Assembly (NCBI RefSeq): GCF_030145185.1
Contig: NZ_JAQYWB010000021.1
Coordinates: 1-64,000 of the forward strand
DNA length: 64,000 nt
Direction of reading: 5' to 3'
Source of the DNA: Desulfoluna sp.
GTDB taxonomy: Bacteria > Desulfobacterota > Desulfobacteria > Desulfobacterales > Desulfolunaceae
Of this stretch, positions 32,287-41,865 are shown one piece after another (the stretch's first letter is position 1; each line of letters opens with the position of its first letter). The notes beneath the pieces are model-generated. The model saw only the letters and a list, made by a program, of their open reading frames with translations, was not told the DNA's origin and did no database searches. The translations under genes and the position numbers were made by a program.

Positions 32287-32952
32287 CTACTCAAGGGGGG
32301 AGACCACCGCCCCCTCGGGGATTTGAAAGATGAAACGGGTCAGGGCCGGCTTCTTCCGTACAAATTTGCTGAAGGAGAGGGTGGTCTCCTCGCCGGTTTT
32401 TGAGGTGGAGGCTACCCGGAGGATGTCAAAGCTGGCCGGATCGACGGAGAGAACCACCTGAGCCAGGGCATCTTCGGGGTTTTTTGGGGTGAGGACGAGG
32501 CGGTAGGTGCCATGGATCGATTCTGGAGCACCGGGGTTGAATCGTTCGGTCACGGTGGTGATATCCGCCAGAAATCGGGCGCCTCCTCCGCTGCCGAAGA
32601 AATCCGTGGCCGACCCGGTCCACACCTGGCCGTCGTCAAGGCTGTGGATCCAAAGGGTCTCTCCGTCGGTGACGTAATGGAGACGGTCCGGGGTTTCATA
32701 TTCCCAGCGGATGCGGTCGGGCTTCCGGAACCAGACCTTGCCTTCGGCGGTTTCGACAATGCCGATGGCCTGTAAGGGGGATTCCTGGTAGAAACGGGCG
32801 GAAAATCCGTCGGCACCTGCGCGGGTCTCGATCTTTTTCAGCAGGGAGGCGGCATCGGGGAGGGGGGCTTCGGCCCGGAGCGAGGGCGCCCAGGCGAGGA
32901 TAACCAGCAAAAAGAGCAGAAAAGGCGTTCGCCTCGGGTGGATAGGCTTCAC
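32287..32952 (-). CDS. lolA: Outer-membrane lipoprotein carrier protein LolA
   Basis: The 221-residue periplasmic protein has a signal peptide (MKPIHPRRTPFLLFLLVILA, cleaved after SLRAEA) and the LolA beta-barrel fold: FSARFYQESPLQAIGI, AEGKVWFRKPDRIRWEYE and DGETLWIHSLDDGQV. It ferries lipoproteins from the inner-membrane LolCDE complex to the outer membrane. GTG 32952 is preferred: GGAGGG lies 4 nt before it and it gives the cleanest signal peptide. ATG 32964 upstream in the same frame is the alternative. It is divergent from moeA. Confidence 0.9.
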   Translation of the reverse strand: MKPIHPRRTPFLLFLLVILAWAPSLRAEAPLPDAASLLKKIETRAGADGFSARFYQESPLQAIGIVETAEGKVWFRKPDRIRWEYETPDRLHYVTDGETLWIHSLDDGQVWTGSATDFFGSGGGARFLADITTVTERFNPGAPESIHGTYRLVLTPKNPEDALAQVVLSVDPASFDILRVASTSKTGEETTLSFSKFVRKKPALTRFIFQIPEGAVVSPLE

Positions 32953-33164
32953 AACACCCTCCATTAGGTTGGGGTAAGGGGTTTCAGATACAGGCCATCC
33001 CTTACCCAATTTTTTCAACCATAGCAAGGCCTTTTGGTGCCTTGCAATCTGTGGTTTGAACTCCGTTCAGGGGTGTGCTATCACATGTAAGGAACGCTGA
33101 CCGCAGCGATATGCCGATGCCACGCCCCATCCGTTTACCCTATAAATTATGGAACGACCCTCTC

Positions 33165-34391
33165 ATGATAGGTTTTTTTAACGTTTCAGATCTCGATACC
33201 GTCATGGCCCTGGTTGAGACCTTTCCCGTGACCGGGGTGGAGTCGGTGCCCCTGGCCTCTGCCCTGCATCGCACCCTCGCCGAGGCGATCTCATCGGATA
33301 TTGATATCCCCGGTTTTGATCGGGCCACCATGGATGGGTATGCCGTTCGTGGGGCCGACACCTTTGGTGCCTCGGACGGGGCACCGGCCTGGCTCTCCCT
33401 TGCGGGGACCGTGGGGATGGGGGAGCAGCCTGTCTTTGCCCTCTCCCAGGGAGAGGCCGCAGCGATTTCCACCGGCGGGATGCTCCCCGAAGGCGCCGAT
33501 GCCGTGGTGATGGTTGAGCACACCGATCGGGTGGATACGGAGACCATCGAGGTGTATCGCAGCGTGGCCCCCGGTCACCATGTGATCACCCGGGGCGAAG
33601 ATTTTCAGCAGGGGCGGGTGATTTTGACCCCGGGCACTCCCTTGGGCCCCGCTGAAATCGGGCTGCTGGCCGCCGCGGGCTGCCCGACGGTGAGCGTGTA
33701 TCGAAGGCCCCGGGTGGGGATTATCTCCACCGGTGACGAGGTGGTTTCGGTCACCGAGACCCCCCACATGGCCGAAATTCGTGATATCAACACCCACACC
33801 CTCTCGGCCATGGTGACCGAAGCGGGGGGGGAGCCTTTTGCCCTGGGCATCGCCCGGGATGGCGAGGGGGATCTGGAGCCTCTCCTGGCCGAAGCCCTGG
33901 TCACCTGTGACACGGTTTTGATCTCCGGGGGCAGCTCCGTGGGCATGAGGGACCGCACCCTGACGGTTATGCAGGGGGTTGCTGGCAGCGAGGTGCTGGT
34001 GCACGGCATCGCCATCAGCCCGGGAAAACCCACGATCCTTGCCCGTATCGGCGACAAATCGGTGTGGGGATTGCCCGGCCACGTGGCCTCGGCCATGGTG
34101 GTGTTTGAGGTGGTGGTCCGACCCTTCCTGCGGGCCGCGGCTGGCTCTGCGGCCATGGCCAGGCCCCGGGTGCCAGCGCGTCTTTCCCGCAATATCGCCT
34201 CGGCCCAGGGGCGGACGGATTTTGTCCGGGTTCGCCTGGTCGCAGAGGAAAAGGGGTATCGGGCCGAGCCGCTGCCCGGCAAATCCGGGCTCATCCACAC
34301 CATGGTCCATGCCGATGGATTGCTCCGCATCGAAAAAGACACCGAGGGACTTTACCGTGACAGTGATGTGACGGTTCGTCTGCTTCCGTAA
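33165..34391 (+). CDS. moeA: Molybdopterin molybdenumtransferase MoeA (copy 1)
   Basis: The 408-residue MoeA inserts molybdate (or tungstate) into molybdopterin-AMP. Domain landmarks are DIPGFDRATMDGYAVRG, STGGMLPEGADAVVMVEH, GIISTGDEVV, EIRDINTHTLSA, LISGGSSVGMRD and the HGIAISPGKPT active-site strand. A TATAAATTAT box (33141-33150) lies only 15 nt before ATG 33165, which supports this start over ATG 33111. A second moeA-type gene follows after 30 bp, as one operon. Confidence 0.94.
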   Translation: MIGFFNVSDLDTVMALVETFPVTGVESVPLASALHRTLAEAISSDIDIPGFDRATMDGYAVRGADTFGASDGAPAWLSLAGTVGMGEQPVFALSQGEAAAISTGGMLPEGADAVVMVEHTDRVDTETIEVYRSVAPGHHVITRGEDFQQGRVILTPGTPLGPAEIGLLAAAGCPTVSVYRRPRVGIISTGDEVVSVTETPHMAEIRDINTHTLSAMVTEAGGEPFALGIARDGEGDLEPLLAEALVTCDTVLISGGSSVGMRDRTLTVMQGVAGSEVLVHGIAISPGKPTILARIGDKSVWGLPGHVASAMVVFEVVVRPFLRAAAGSAAMARPRVPARLSRNIASAQGRTDFVRVRLVAEEKGYRAEPLPGKSGLIHTMVHADGLLRIEKDTEGLYRDSDVTVRLLP

Positions 34392-34421
34392 GACAACGCA
34401 TGAAAGAGAGGGAACACCCCG

Positions 34422-36347
34422 ATGGCCAGAAACGTCTACCTTGATATGATCTCCCTGGAAGAGGCCAAACAACGACTTGAAACCCGCTTTGGAGCCCGAA
34501 GGGTTCCGCAGACCCGGGTGGCTTCCGCCCAGTCCTCAGGCCGGGTCCTGGCCGAGCCGGTGTTTGCCCGAACCTCCTCACCGGGATATCACGCCGCCGC
34601 CATGGACGGGATCGCCGTGCTGGCGGAGACCACCTACGGGGCCTCGGAAGGGCGTCCGAAAACCCTGATTCTGGGAGAGACGGCCTTTCCGGTCAACACC
34701 GGGCACCGCCTGCCTGACGGGTGCGATGCGGTGATCATGATCGAGGCGGTGCATGAGGTCTCCGAGACCGAGCGGGAGATTGAAAGCCCCGCCTTTCCTT
34801 TTCAGCATGTTCGGAAAATGGGAGAGGACATCGTGGCCACGGAGCTGCTTTTCCCCACCGGGTATCGCCTGACCCCTTATTGTGTGGGCGCCCTGATCAC
34901 CGCCGGTATTTTTGAAGTGGTCGTGCTCGGGCTCCCCCGGGTGCTGATTCTTCCCACCGGCTCCGAGCTGGTGGCGCTGACAGAGGAGGGCATGCCCCAG
35001 CCCGAGCCAGGGCGAATTTTTGAGTCCAACTCCCACATGCTGGCCGCTATGGTGGAGCGGGACGGCGGCATCGCCGTGAGGCATCCCATCTTGAAAGACG
35101 ACCCCGAGGCGATTAAGGCGCGTGTCCGGCAGGCGGCGACCGAAGGGTTTGACCTCCTTCTGATCATCGGGGGCTCCTCGGCCGGGACCGAGGATTACGC
35201 CCGGCAGGTGGTCAGCGAGTGCGGCACCCTTCTTTTTCACGGGGTGACCATCATGCCGGGCAAGCCGGTACTGGCCGGGGAGGTCGACACCATGCCGGTG
35301 TTCGGTATGCCCGGGTATCCGGTGTCGACCATCGTCGCCTTTGAACAGTGCCTCTCCCCTTTGCTCGCCTCGTTGGCCGGGCGTCCTCAGGAACCCAAGG
35401 CCACCCTGGCCGTCACCCCCTCACGAAAGGTCGCCTCCAAGCTCGGGGTAGAGGAGTTTCTGCGGGTGAAGTTGGGGCGGGTGGGGGCGACAACCATCGC
35501 CACGCCCATCGCCGGGGGGGCCGGGACCCTGACCAGCATCACGGAAGCCGACGGCATGGTTCGCATCCCCGCCCACGTAGAGGGGCTTGCCGCCGGGGTG
35601 GAGGTCGCCTGCGAATTGCTTGGCCCCGCCTCTGACGTGGACCGGACCCTGGTTGTCGTGGGCAGCCATGACAACACCCTGGATGTGATCGCCGATGAGA
35701 TCCGGCGGACAGGGGGGGGCGTCCGCCTCTCCTCAAGCCATGTGGGCAGCATGGGAGGGATCATGGCGCTCAAGCGCCGGGTCTGCCATCTGGCGGGGAT
35801 CCATCTGCTGGATCCTTCGGACGGCAGTTACAATCGCTCCTATGTGAAAAAATACCTCCCGGGCCGTGCCCTGACCCTGGTGAATCTTGTCACCCGGCAG
35901 CAGGGGCTCATGGTCGCCAAGGGCAACCCCAAGGGGATCACCGGTATCGAAGATCTGACCCGGCAGGGGGTTCGTTTCATTAACCGTCAGGCCGGCTCCG
36001 GCACACGCATTCTTCTGGACTACAGACTTAAGGCGTTGGGAATGGACGATAAACTGATTGACGGGTACACCCGGGATGAGTATACACACATGTCAGTGGC
36101 CGTGGCCGTCCTCTCCGGAACCGCCGATGCCGGCCTTGGTATTTACGCCGCCGCCCGGGCCCTGGACCTTGATTTTATTCCTGTGGTCACCGAACAGTAT
36201 GAATTATTGATTGATAATGACTACATAAAGAGCCCGATGGTGGACGCACTCTTCACCACCCTTCGCGCTCAGCATTTTAAAGAGCGTGTTCTGGCCCTGG
36301 GAGGGTACAGCACCGAGATGACCGGAGAGGTTGTCGCGACCTTTTAA
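34422..36347 (+). CDS. MoeA fused to a periplasmic-binding-protein-like (PBP_like) domain
   Basis: This 641-residue fusion has MoeA (about 1-405; AAMDGIAVLAE, PDGCDAVIMIE, ILPTGSELVAL, IIGGSSAGTEDYA, HGVTIMPGKPVLAG) and a C-terminal substrate-binding-like domain (about 415-641; VVGSHDNTLDVIADEI, then FINRQAGSGTRILLDY). The second domain resembles ModA/LysR effector domains but there is no signal peptide, so it acts in the cytoplasm. It may sense molybdate/tungstate or a cofactor intermediate. Such fusions are common in archaea and delta-proteobacteria; a paired full MoeA suggests one copy serves tungsten and the other molybdenum, which is unproven. Confidence 0.92.
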   Translation: MARNVYLDMISLEEAKQRLETRFGARRVPQTRVASAQSSGRVLAEPVFARTSSPGYHAAAMDGIAVLAETTYGASEGRPKTLILGETAFPVNTGHRLPDGCDAVIMIEAVHEVSETEREIESPAFPFQHVRKMGEDIVATELLFPTGYRLTPYCVGALITAGIFEVVVLGLPRVLILPTGSELVALTEEGMPQPEPGRIFESNSHMLAAMVERDGGIAVRHPILKDDPEAIKARVRQAATEGFDLLLIIGGSSAGTEDYARQVVSECGTLLFHGVTIMPGKPVLAGEVDTMPVFGMPGYPVSTIVAFEQCLSPLLASLAGRPQEPKATLAVTPSRKVASKLGVEEFLRVKLGRVGATTIATPIAGGAGTLTSITEADGMVRIPAHVEGLAAGVEVACELLGPASDVDRTLVVVGSHDNTLDVIADEIRRTGGGVRLSSSHVGSMGGIMALKRRVCHLAGIHLLDPSDGSYNRSYVKKYLPGRALTLVNLVTRQQGLMVAKGNPKGITGIEDLTRQGVRFINRQAGSGTRILLDYRLKALGMDDKLIDGYTRDEYTHMSVAVAVLSGTADAGLGIYAAARALDLDFIPVVTEQYELLIDNDYIKSPMVDALFTTLRAQHFKERVLALGGYSTEMTGEVVATF

Positions 36348-36449
36348 TGTCTCTGGACGAGACGGCTGTCGCAGGATGTTGTGTCCGCGCGATCGGTTTT
36401 TTACGGCAGCCGTCGGGGTGTCGGGAACTTCATAGAAAAAGGCAGGATT

Positions 36450-37262
36450 TTGGGACTTCTTCACTCTCTTTTCTTAGGCTTTATTCAAGGTCTCACCGAA
36501 TTTTTACCCGTCAGCAGCTCTGGACATCTTGTTCTTTTTCAGCGTTTTTTCGGCCTTCACGAACCGGAACTCTTCTTTGATATCTGCCTGCACGTGGGCA
36601 CCCTGGGGGCCGTCTGCCTTTTTTTTCGTCGAGATATCGCGGGCCTGGTCAAGGCGACCCTGGCCTGGATCGCCTGTCGCGGCCAGGTGGCCTCGATGTC
36701 TCCGGCGCAGCGGGAGGATTTGATCCTGGTGGGACTGATTCTGGCAGGGAGTGTGCCCACGGCCATTCTCGGGTTGGTGATCAAAGAGTTTTCCCAGATG
36801 ATTTTTGCTTCCCTGGCCCTGGTGGGGGTGATGCTTTGCCTCACCGCCGGGTTGCTTGCGGCCACCGCCCTGATTCCCCAGGGACGGGATCAGAAGCTCA
36901 CCCTGCCAAAAGCTCTTCTTATAGGGCTGATTCAGGGCGTGGCGGTCCTGCCGGGGCTCTCCCGGTCCGGGTCCACCATCGTCCTGGCCCTCTTTCTGGG
37001 GGTGAGCCGGGAGCGGGCCGCACGGTTCTCTTTTCTTCTCTCCATTCCCGCCATTGTCGGAGCGAGCCTTCTGTCGCTGCTGGACATCTCGGCGGTTTCA
37101 GGGCCAGGCTGGGGGGTGATCGCTGCCGGAACGGCTGTTTCAGCGGTCACAGGGTATCTGGCCCTGCGTTTACTTGTCTATATCGTGGGGCAGGGCAAAC
37201 TGCATTTTTTTGCCCCCTATTGCCTTATCGTGGGTCTTATAGCCCTGGCGGTCGGATGGTGA
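36450..37262 (+). CDS. uppP: Undecaprenyl-diphosphatase (UppP/BacA)
   Basis: The 270-residue membrane enzyme recycles undecaprenyl diphosphate for peptidoglycan and other envelope polymers. The two catalytic blocks are LGFIQGLTEFLPVSSSGHL near the start and GLIQGVAVLPGLSRSGSTI in the middle. Start at TTG 36450 is chosen because family members begin about eight residues before GFIQG; no ATG or GTG fits, and an AGG lies 4 nt upstream. It sits between moeA2 and the phosphohexomutase gene on the same strand. Confidence 0.92.
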   Translation: MGLLHSLFLGFIQGLTEFLPVSSSGHLVLFQRFFGLHEPELFFDICLHVGTLGAVCLFFRRDIAGLVKATLAWIACRGQVASMSPAQREDLILVGLILAGSVPTAILGLVIKEFSQMIFASLALVGVMLCLTAGLLAATALIPQGRDQKLTLPKALLIGLIQGVAVLPGLSRSGSTIVLALFLGVSRERAARFSFLLSIPAIVGASLLSLLDISAVSGPGWGVIAAGTAVSAVTGYLALRLLVYIVGQGKLHFFAPYCLIVGLIALAVGW

Positions 37263-37320
37263 TCCGGTACGCGCATCGATGTGATTTCAATCAACGTCTT
37301 TTTTTATTTGAGGAGTGAGC

Positions 37321-38673
37321 ATGAACCCAACCATTTTCAGAGAATACGATATTCGCGGTGTGGCTGGCGTGGATTTTACCGAAGAGGACGCCTGTCTGAT
37401 CGGCAAGGCGGTGGGGACGTATCTTAAAGGCAAGGGGAAATCTCACATCGCCGTGGGCAAGGATTGCCGGATCACCTCCGATCTCTACGCCGAGCATCTC
37501 ATCGCCGGCCTCCTCTCCACCGGCTGTGACGTCACCGAGCTGGGGGACTGCGCCACGCCCCTCCTGTACTTCTCGATCCAGCACCTTTCGCTGGGGGGCG
37601 GGGTCATGGTCACGGCCAGCCACAACCCGCCGGAGTACAACGGGTTTAAGCTCTGTTGCGGGTCCGATTCCATTCATGGGCAGGGGATCTTGGCCCTTCG
37701 AGATCTCATTGATTCCGGGGACTTTGCGCAAGGGCAAGGGCGTCGAACCGCCACCGATATCCTCACCCCCTATCTGGCTTATCTGAGAGAGAACATCACC
37801 TTGTCTCGTCCTCTGAGGGTGGGGATTGATGCGGGCAACGGCTCTGCCGGACCCATTGCCCTGCCCCTGCTGGCCCAGTTTGACCTGGAGGTCCACCCCC
37901 TCTACTGCGAGATGGATGGCAGCTTCCCCAACCATGAGGCCGATCCCACCGTGCTCTCCAACATGGCCGACCTCGTGGCCCTGGTGAAGGAGAAAAAGCT
38001 GGATCTGGGCATTGGTTACGATGGCGACGGCGATCGCATCGGGGTGGTGGATGAAACGGGGGCCATTATCTACGGGGATCAGCTGATGGTGCTGTTTGCC
38101 CGCGAAATATTGAGCCGTAAACCCGGGGCCACCTTTATCTCCGAAGTCAAATGCTCCCAGGTGATGTACGATGACATCCGGGCCCGGGGTGGCAACGCCA
38201 TCATGTGGAAGACCGGTCATTCTCTCATCAAGGAGAAGATGAAGGAGACAAAGGCGGACCTGGCCGGTGAGATGAGCGGGCATATTTTCTTCGCCGATCG
38301 CTATCTGGGGTACGATGATGCCCTTTATGCCACCTTGCGTCTTCTTGAGATTGTGGCCGACGAAGGCAAGCCTGTCTCCTCTCTTCTTTCGGATCTTCCG
38401 AAGACCTTTACGACCCCGGAGATTCGGGTCACCTGCCCGGACACGGTAAAGTTTGCCATCGCCGGCAAATTGAAAGATCGTTTTGCCGCCACCCACACCG
38501 TGATCGATGTGGACGGGGCCCGGGTTCTCTTTGATGATGGGTGGGGGCTGGTGAGGGCTTCTAATACCCAGCCCGCCCTGGTCCTGAGGTTTGAAGCCTT
38601 AAGTGAAGCGCGCCTGGCCGAGATCCGGGGCGAGATCGAAGGGGTGCTGGAGGAGATTATCGCAGCCGTCTGA
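37321..38673 (+). CDS. Phosphomannomutase/phosphoglucomutase (AlgC-like)
   Basis: The 450-residue alpha-D-phosphohexomutase begins IFREYDIRGVAG. It has the phospho-serine loop VTASHNPPEYNG (Ser about 98), the metal loop GYDGDGDRIGVVD, the sugar-binding EMSGHIFF and the phosphate-binding RASNTQPALVLRFEA. It interconverts mannose-6-P/mannose-1-P and the glucose equivalents for polysaccharide or LPS precursors. ATG 37321 has GAGGAG 5 nt upstream; GTG 37315 is less likely. It ends the moeA-moeA2-uppP run of genes. Confidence 0.93.
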   Translation: MNPTIFREYDIRGVAGVDFTEEDACLIGKAVGTYLKGKGKSHIAVGKDCRITSDLYAEHLIAGLLSTGCDVTELGDCATPLLYFSIQHLSLGGGVMVTASHNPPEYNGFKLCCGSDSIHGQGILALRDLIDSGDFAQGQGRRTATDILTPYLAYLRENITLSRPLRVGIDAGNGSAGPIALPLLAQFDLEVHPLYCEMDGSFPNHEADPTVLSNMADLVALVKEKKLDLGIGYDGDGDRIGVVDETGAIIYGDQLMVLFAREILSRKPGATFISEVKCSQVMYDDIRARGGNAIMWKTGHSLIKEKMKETKADLAGEMSGHIFFADRYLGYDDALYATLRLLEIVADEGKPVSSLLSDLPKTFTTPEIRVTCPDTVKFAIAGKLKDRFAATHTVIDVDGARVLFDDGWGLVRASNTQPALVLRFEALSEARLAEIRGEIEGVLEEIIAAV

Positions 38674-39339
38674 TCGCCTTGTCCCTCACCTGCCTGAAGG
38701 TGGGTGGGGCTCCGGCGATATGCATTTCTTATGAGGATCCCATGCCTTATCCGAGGCATGAGATCCTTCCTTTCCTCTCTTTTCGCGAAACAATAATACC
38801 TATTTCGTCAATCGTTTAAAACCACAACATTTGACAAAAACTCACGATCTCGTCCCAAGATGCTGTGGGTTTTTATCGCCCATTGCTATCTGCTGTTGAT
38901 TTTGTGAGATTTTTTGCTTGATTAATTTCGTTAACCCATGCTAAAGACACAATAAAGTAACGTAAAGAGGAATACCCGGACTCGCAATAAAAAAAATAAC
39001 GTCATCTATCTGATTCTTTTCAAGGGAGATATCCCTTTTTTGACCCCCTTGCTTGACCCGATCATGCGACTTCGGAGCGAAATTTCACGATACCCGGCCA
39101 TCAGCCCACTTCTGGTCATCGCAGTTTGCTGTTCGCCCAGCGCCTCTTTTCACAATATATTCCATCAACCACACCCAACTACCGACACCGCATACACATT
39201 CCCCTCGCTGATTTGATGACGGACTGCTTCATGCACGAGTTCCTTAAACGCTTCGGCAAGCGGGATAGATAGCAAAAGCGTCTTTTGGGGTTCTGGCCAA
39301 AGGCGTCGTGCGTCAAACCATAATAAGGAGGAAGGTGTT
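38674..39339. other. 666-bp gap between phosphohexomutase and csp
   Basis: No gene is supported. A terminator-like hairpin sits at 38734-38767. An AT-rich stretch (38790-39010) may include the csp promoter, since cold-shock genes usually have long 5' leaders. A 75-codon minus-strand open frame at 39165-39392 overlaps the csp start and lacks a ribosome site, so I do not call it. Confidence 0.5.
38734..38780 (+). terminator. Terminator candidate after the phosphohexomutase gene
   Basis: The stem AGGATC-c-CATGCC / GGCATG-a-GATCCT encloses an 8-nt loop and is followed by the pyrimidine run TCCTTTCCTCTCTTTT. It is 61 nt behind the stop codon. Confidence 0.55.
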
Positions 39340-39540
39340 TTGGCAGAAGGAACAGTAAAATGGTTCAGCGACAAGAAGGGGTATGGATTCATTGAACGGG
39401 ATGATGGATCCGATGTATTTGTTCACCACAGCTCCATTGATATGCCGGGTTTTCGAACCCTGTCGGAGGGGGAAAAGGTCTCCTTTGAACTTGAAGAGAG
39501 CGACAGAGGGTGTGCCGCAAAGAGCGTCATGCGCCTGTAG
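39340..39540 (+). CDS. Cold-shock protein (CspA family)
   Basis: The 66-residue single cold-shock domain has both RNA-binding motifs: [11 protein letters not shown] (RNP1) and DVFVHHSSI (RNP2). It begins [16 protein letters not shown]. Start is TTG 39340, with AAGGAGGAAGG just upstream; no ATG fits the family start. Such proteins melt RNA structure, often during cold or growth transition. The gene stands alone with a long upstream gap and a terminator behind it. Confidence 0.93.
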   Translation: MAEGTVKWFSDKKGYGFIERDDGSDVFVHHSSIDMPGFRTLSEGEKVSFELEESDRGCAAKSVMRL

Positions 39541-39570
39541 CACTTGACAGCATAGGGACATGAAATTCCG

Positions 39571-39621
39571 AAAAGGGGTCTGCACCGCGTTTGAGAGTGG
39601 TGGTGCAGGCCCCTTTTTTTT
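39571..39621. terminator. Bidirectional terminator between csp and mutL
   Basis: AAAAGGGG-tc-TGCACC pairs with GGTGCA-gg-CCCCTTTT and is flanked by a TTTTTTTT tract. It serves csp on the + strand and, with weaker T content, the mutL operon on the - strand. Confidence 0.75.
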
Positions 39622-39642
39622 CGTGGGCTCGGCCTGGGGGCG

Positions 39643-41508
39643 TCAACGCTTGAAGGCTCTCTCCAGGCTGCCCGTGCTCCATCGGATCCAGGTGGGGCGA
39701 CCATGGGGGCAGAAGGAAGGGTCGTCACAGGCATCCATCTGTGTGAGCAGGTGGGTGATCTCTTTGGGGGAGAGGGCCTGACCCGCGCGGATGGCCCCAT
39801 GGCAGGCCATGAGGATGAGGCAGGCGTCCAGGCTTTGCTCCAGGGTGTCTGTTTTCCCCATGCGGACCCTTTGTTCCGCGATTTCACTGATCAACCCGGC
39901 CATGCTGTCGGTGGATAGAATCGAGGGCACAGATTTCACCACAAAGGTGGTGCCGCCAAAGGGCTCCACCTCCAGGCCGAAGTCCACGAGTTTGTCCAGG
40001 ATACCTTCCAGGGCGTCGGTTTCCCGGTAGCCCAGTTCCACGGTCTCGGGAACGAGGAGCCGCTGGGAGTGAAGGGTGCCCCCGCGTTTCAGCTGTTCAA
40101 AAACCACCCGTTCATGGGCGGCGTGTTGGTCGATGACGATGAGTCCGTCACCGGCATCGCAGAGGATGTAGGTGTTGGCGTGTTGTCCGATGACGCGCAG
40201 ATGGGCGAATTGCCCCGGGGGTTGGAAGGCGTCGGTGGAAAGGGGGGCGGCCTCCGGGGCCTTTTCATCCTCTGCGGTCAAGGGGCGTTCGGTCTCACCC
40301 GCCTCAGAGAGGCTCGGCGTGTCGGTCTCCTGCCAGGGCTGCAGGGGAAGGGGGGCAAAGGAGGTTTCGGGTTCCCCCGTCATCTCGGGGCCTTCATCAA
40401 ACAGGGCCGTGGGTTCCGCCACGCGGCCCGCGAGTCCTTCCCGAGGCATCGGCATCGGGGAGAAGGACGGGGTGGCCGCGGTGAGGGGGCGTCCGCCTCC
40501 AAAACGGCGGGAGGCTTTCTCCGCAGACTCCAGGGCGAGGCGGACCCCCTCCTGCACGGCACTGCCTACGGACGAGGCGTCTCGGAAGCGGACTTCATTT
40601 TTGGCCGGATGGACGTTGACATCCACCCAGTCGAAGGGAAGGGTGAGGGTGAGGACGGCCATGGGGAAGCGTCCCTTCATCAGCCGGGGTCGGTACCCAG
40701 AGAGGAGGGTATTCAGGATCACCCGGTCTTTGACGGGGCGGCCGTTGACGAAGAGAAAAATTTTCTGGGTGGTGCTTCGGGTGATCTCAGGGGCGGTAAT
40801 AAAACCGCTCACGGTGAGGTCTCCCCGGGAGATCGAGACGGGGGCGAGATGGCCTCGGACCTCTCGCCCGAGCACCTCCTCCACCCGCTGGCGGAGGTCG
40901 GTGGTCGCCGGCCAGCTTTTGACGACCTTGCCGTTGTGGGTGAGGCGGAAACGCACCTGGGGCCAGGCCAGGGCAATGGCGGAGACCGTGTCGGCGATGT
41001 GTCCCATCTCCGTGCCTTCCCCTTTTAAAAATTTGCGTCGGGCCGGGGTGTTGAAGAAGAGGTGAGCCACGGAGATGAGGGTCCCTCTGGGCGCTCCCGT
41101 TTCCGAGACCTGGGTGACCTTGCCTCCGGCCATTTCCAGGGTGCAGCCGATGTCCATATCCTCGGCGCGGGAGATGAGGGTGAACTTGGAGACCGAGGCA
41201 ATGCTGGGCAGGGCCTCGCCCCGGAATCCCAGGGTTTGAATGTTGAAGAGGTCTTCATCGGTGTGGATTTTGCTCGTGGCGTACCGTTCAATGGCGAGCA
41301 TGGCGTCGTCGGGGACCATGCCGCAGCCGTCATCGGCCACGCGGATGAGGCGGCGTCCCCCTTTTTCTATATCGATGGTGATGGAGCGGCTTTTCGCGTC
41401 CAGCGCGTTTTCTACCAGCTCCTTGACCACCGAGGCGGGACGTTCCACCACCTCGCCGGCGGCAATTTTGTTGGAGAGGATATCGGGGAGTATGCGAACC
41501 TTGGTCAT
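39643..41508 (-). CDS. mutL: DNA mismatch repair protein MutL
   Basis: The 621-residue MutL has the GHKL ATPase N-terminus (VRILPDILSNKIAAGEVVER, ELVENALDA, ADDGCGM, TLGFRGEALPSI). The linker is disordered, and the C-terminal dimer/endonuclease domain has DQHAAHERVVFE, the metal-binding DQHA(x)2E(x)4E motif, plus ACHGAIRAG and CPHGRPTW. The motif means it probably nicks DNA itself, as in species without MutH. GGAGAC precedes ATG 41508. It is the last gene of the argS-SPOR-gatC-gatA-small ORF-mutL run. Confidence 0.95.
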   Translation of the reverse strand: MTKVRILPDILSNKIAAGEVVERPASVVKELVENALDAKSRSITIDIEKGGRRLIRVADDGCGMVPDDAMLAIERYATSKIHTDEDLFNIQTLGFRGEALPSIASVSKFTLISRAEDMDIGCTLEMAGGKVTQVSETGAPRGTLISVAHLFFNTPARRKFLKGEGTEMGHIADTVSAIALAWPQVRFRLTHNGKVVKSWPATTDLRQRVEEVLGREVRGHLAPVSISRGDLTVSGFITAPEITRSTTQKIFLFVNGRPVKDRVILNTLLSGYRPRLMKGRFPMAVLTLTLPFDWVDVNVHPAKNEVRFRDASSVGSAVQEGVRLALESAEKASRRFGGGRPLTAATPSFSPMPMPREGLAGRVAEPTALFDEGPEMTGEPETSFAPLPLQPWQETDTPSLSEAGETERPLTAEDEKAPEAAPLSTDAFQPPGQFAHLRVIGQHANTYILCDAGDGLIVIDQHAAHERVVFEQLKRGGTLHSQRLLVPETVELGYRETDALEGILDKLVDFGLEVEPFGGTTFVVKSVPSILSTDSMAGLISEIAEQRVRMGKTDTLEQSLDACLILMACHGAIRAGQALSPKEITHLLTQMDACDDPSFCPHGRPTWIRWSTGSLERAFKR

Positions 41509-41605
41509 GGATGTCTCCGGAAAGGAAAGGGGCTTCGCCCTCAACGGGGCGGGCCTTGGGCCCGTGCAAAACAGATCAGGCAGCCCCAAGGGAGGCGCCC
41601 GGGGG

Positions 41606-41794
41606 TTACTGCGGGTTCTCTTTTTCTCCTTCAAGGAGCCGAAGCAGGGCATCGGACTCCTTTGGAGAGAGGTTGAACTGCATGCCGGCGTGATCCACCA
41701 GGGTGAGGAGTTTTTTTTCCGGATGGTCCCTGCGTGCTTCCGTCACCCAGCAGAGGGCGTTTTTCAGACGGTCTCCCATAGATACAACGGTCAT
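41606..41794 (-). CDS. Conserved small protein of unknown function (62 residues)
   Basis: GGGAGG lies 5 nt before ATG 41794, and the frame sits snugly between gatA (71 bp) and mutL (97 bp) on the same strand. The sequence contains ALCWVTEARRDHPEKKLLTLVDHAG then FNLSPKESDALLRLLEG, predicted mostly helical and charged. I recall similar small proteins in Desulfobacterota genomes near gatA but know no function. Context suggests housekeeping rather than accessory origin. Confidence 0.7.
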   Translation of the reverse strand: MTVVSMGDRLKNALCWVTEARRDHPEKKLLTLVDHAGMQFNLSPKESDALLRLLEGEKENPQ

Positions 41795-41865
41795 ACTCAC
41801 CTCCCAAGGGGGAAAGGGCCGGAGTCCGATGCGGCGTGCCGCAGGGGGCTCCGGCCAAAGTGGGG

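Noticed and set aside
39165-39392. 75-codon minus-strand frame ending in TGA, considered as a gene or Sec site
   Set aside because: It overlaps the cold-shock gene, has no ribosome site or recognisable family, and reading through the TGA soon meets another stop with no SECIS-like hairpin.
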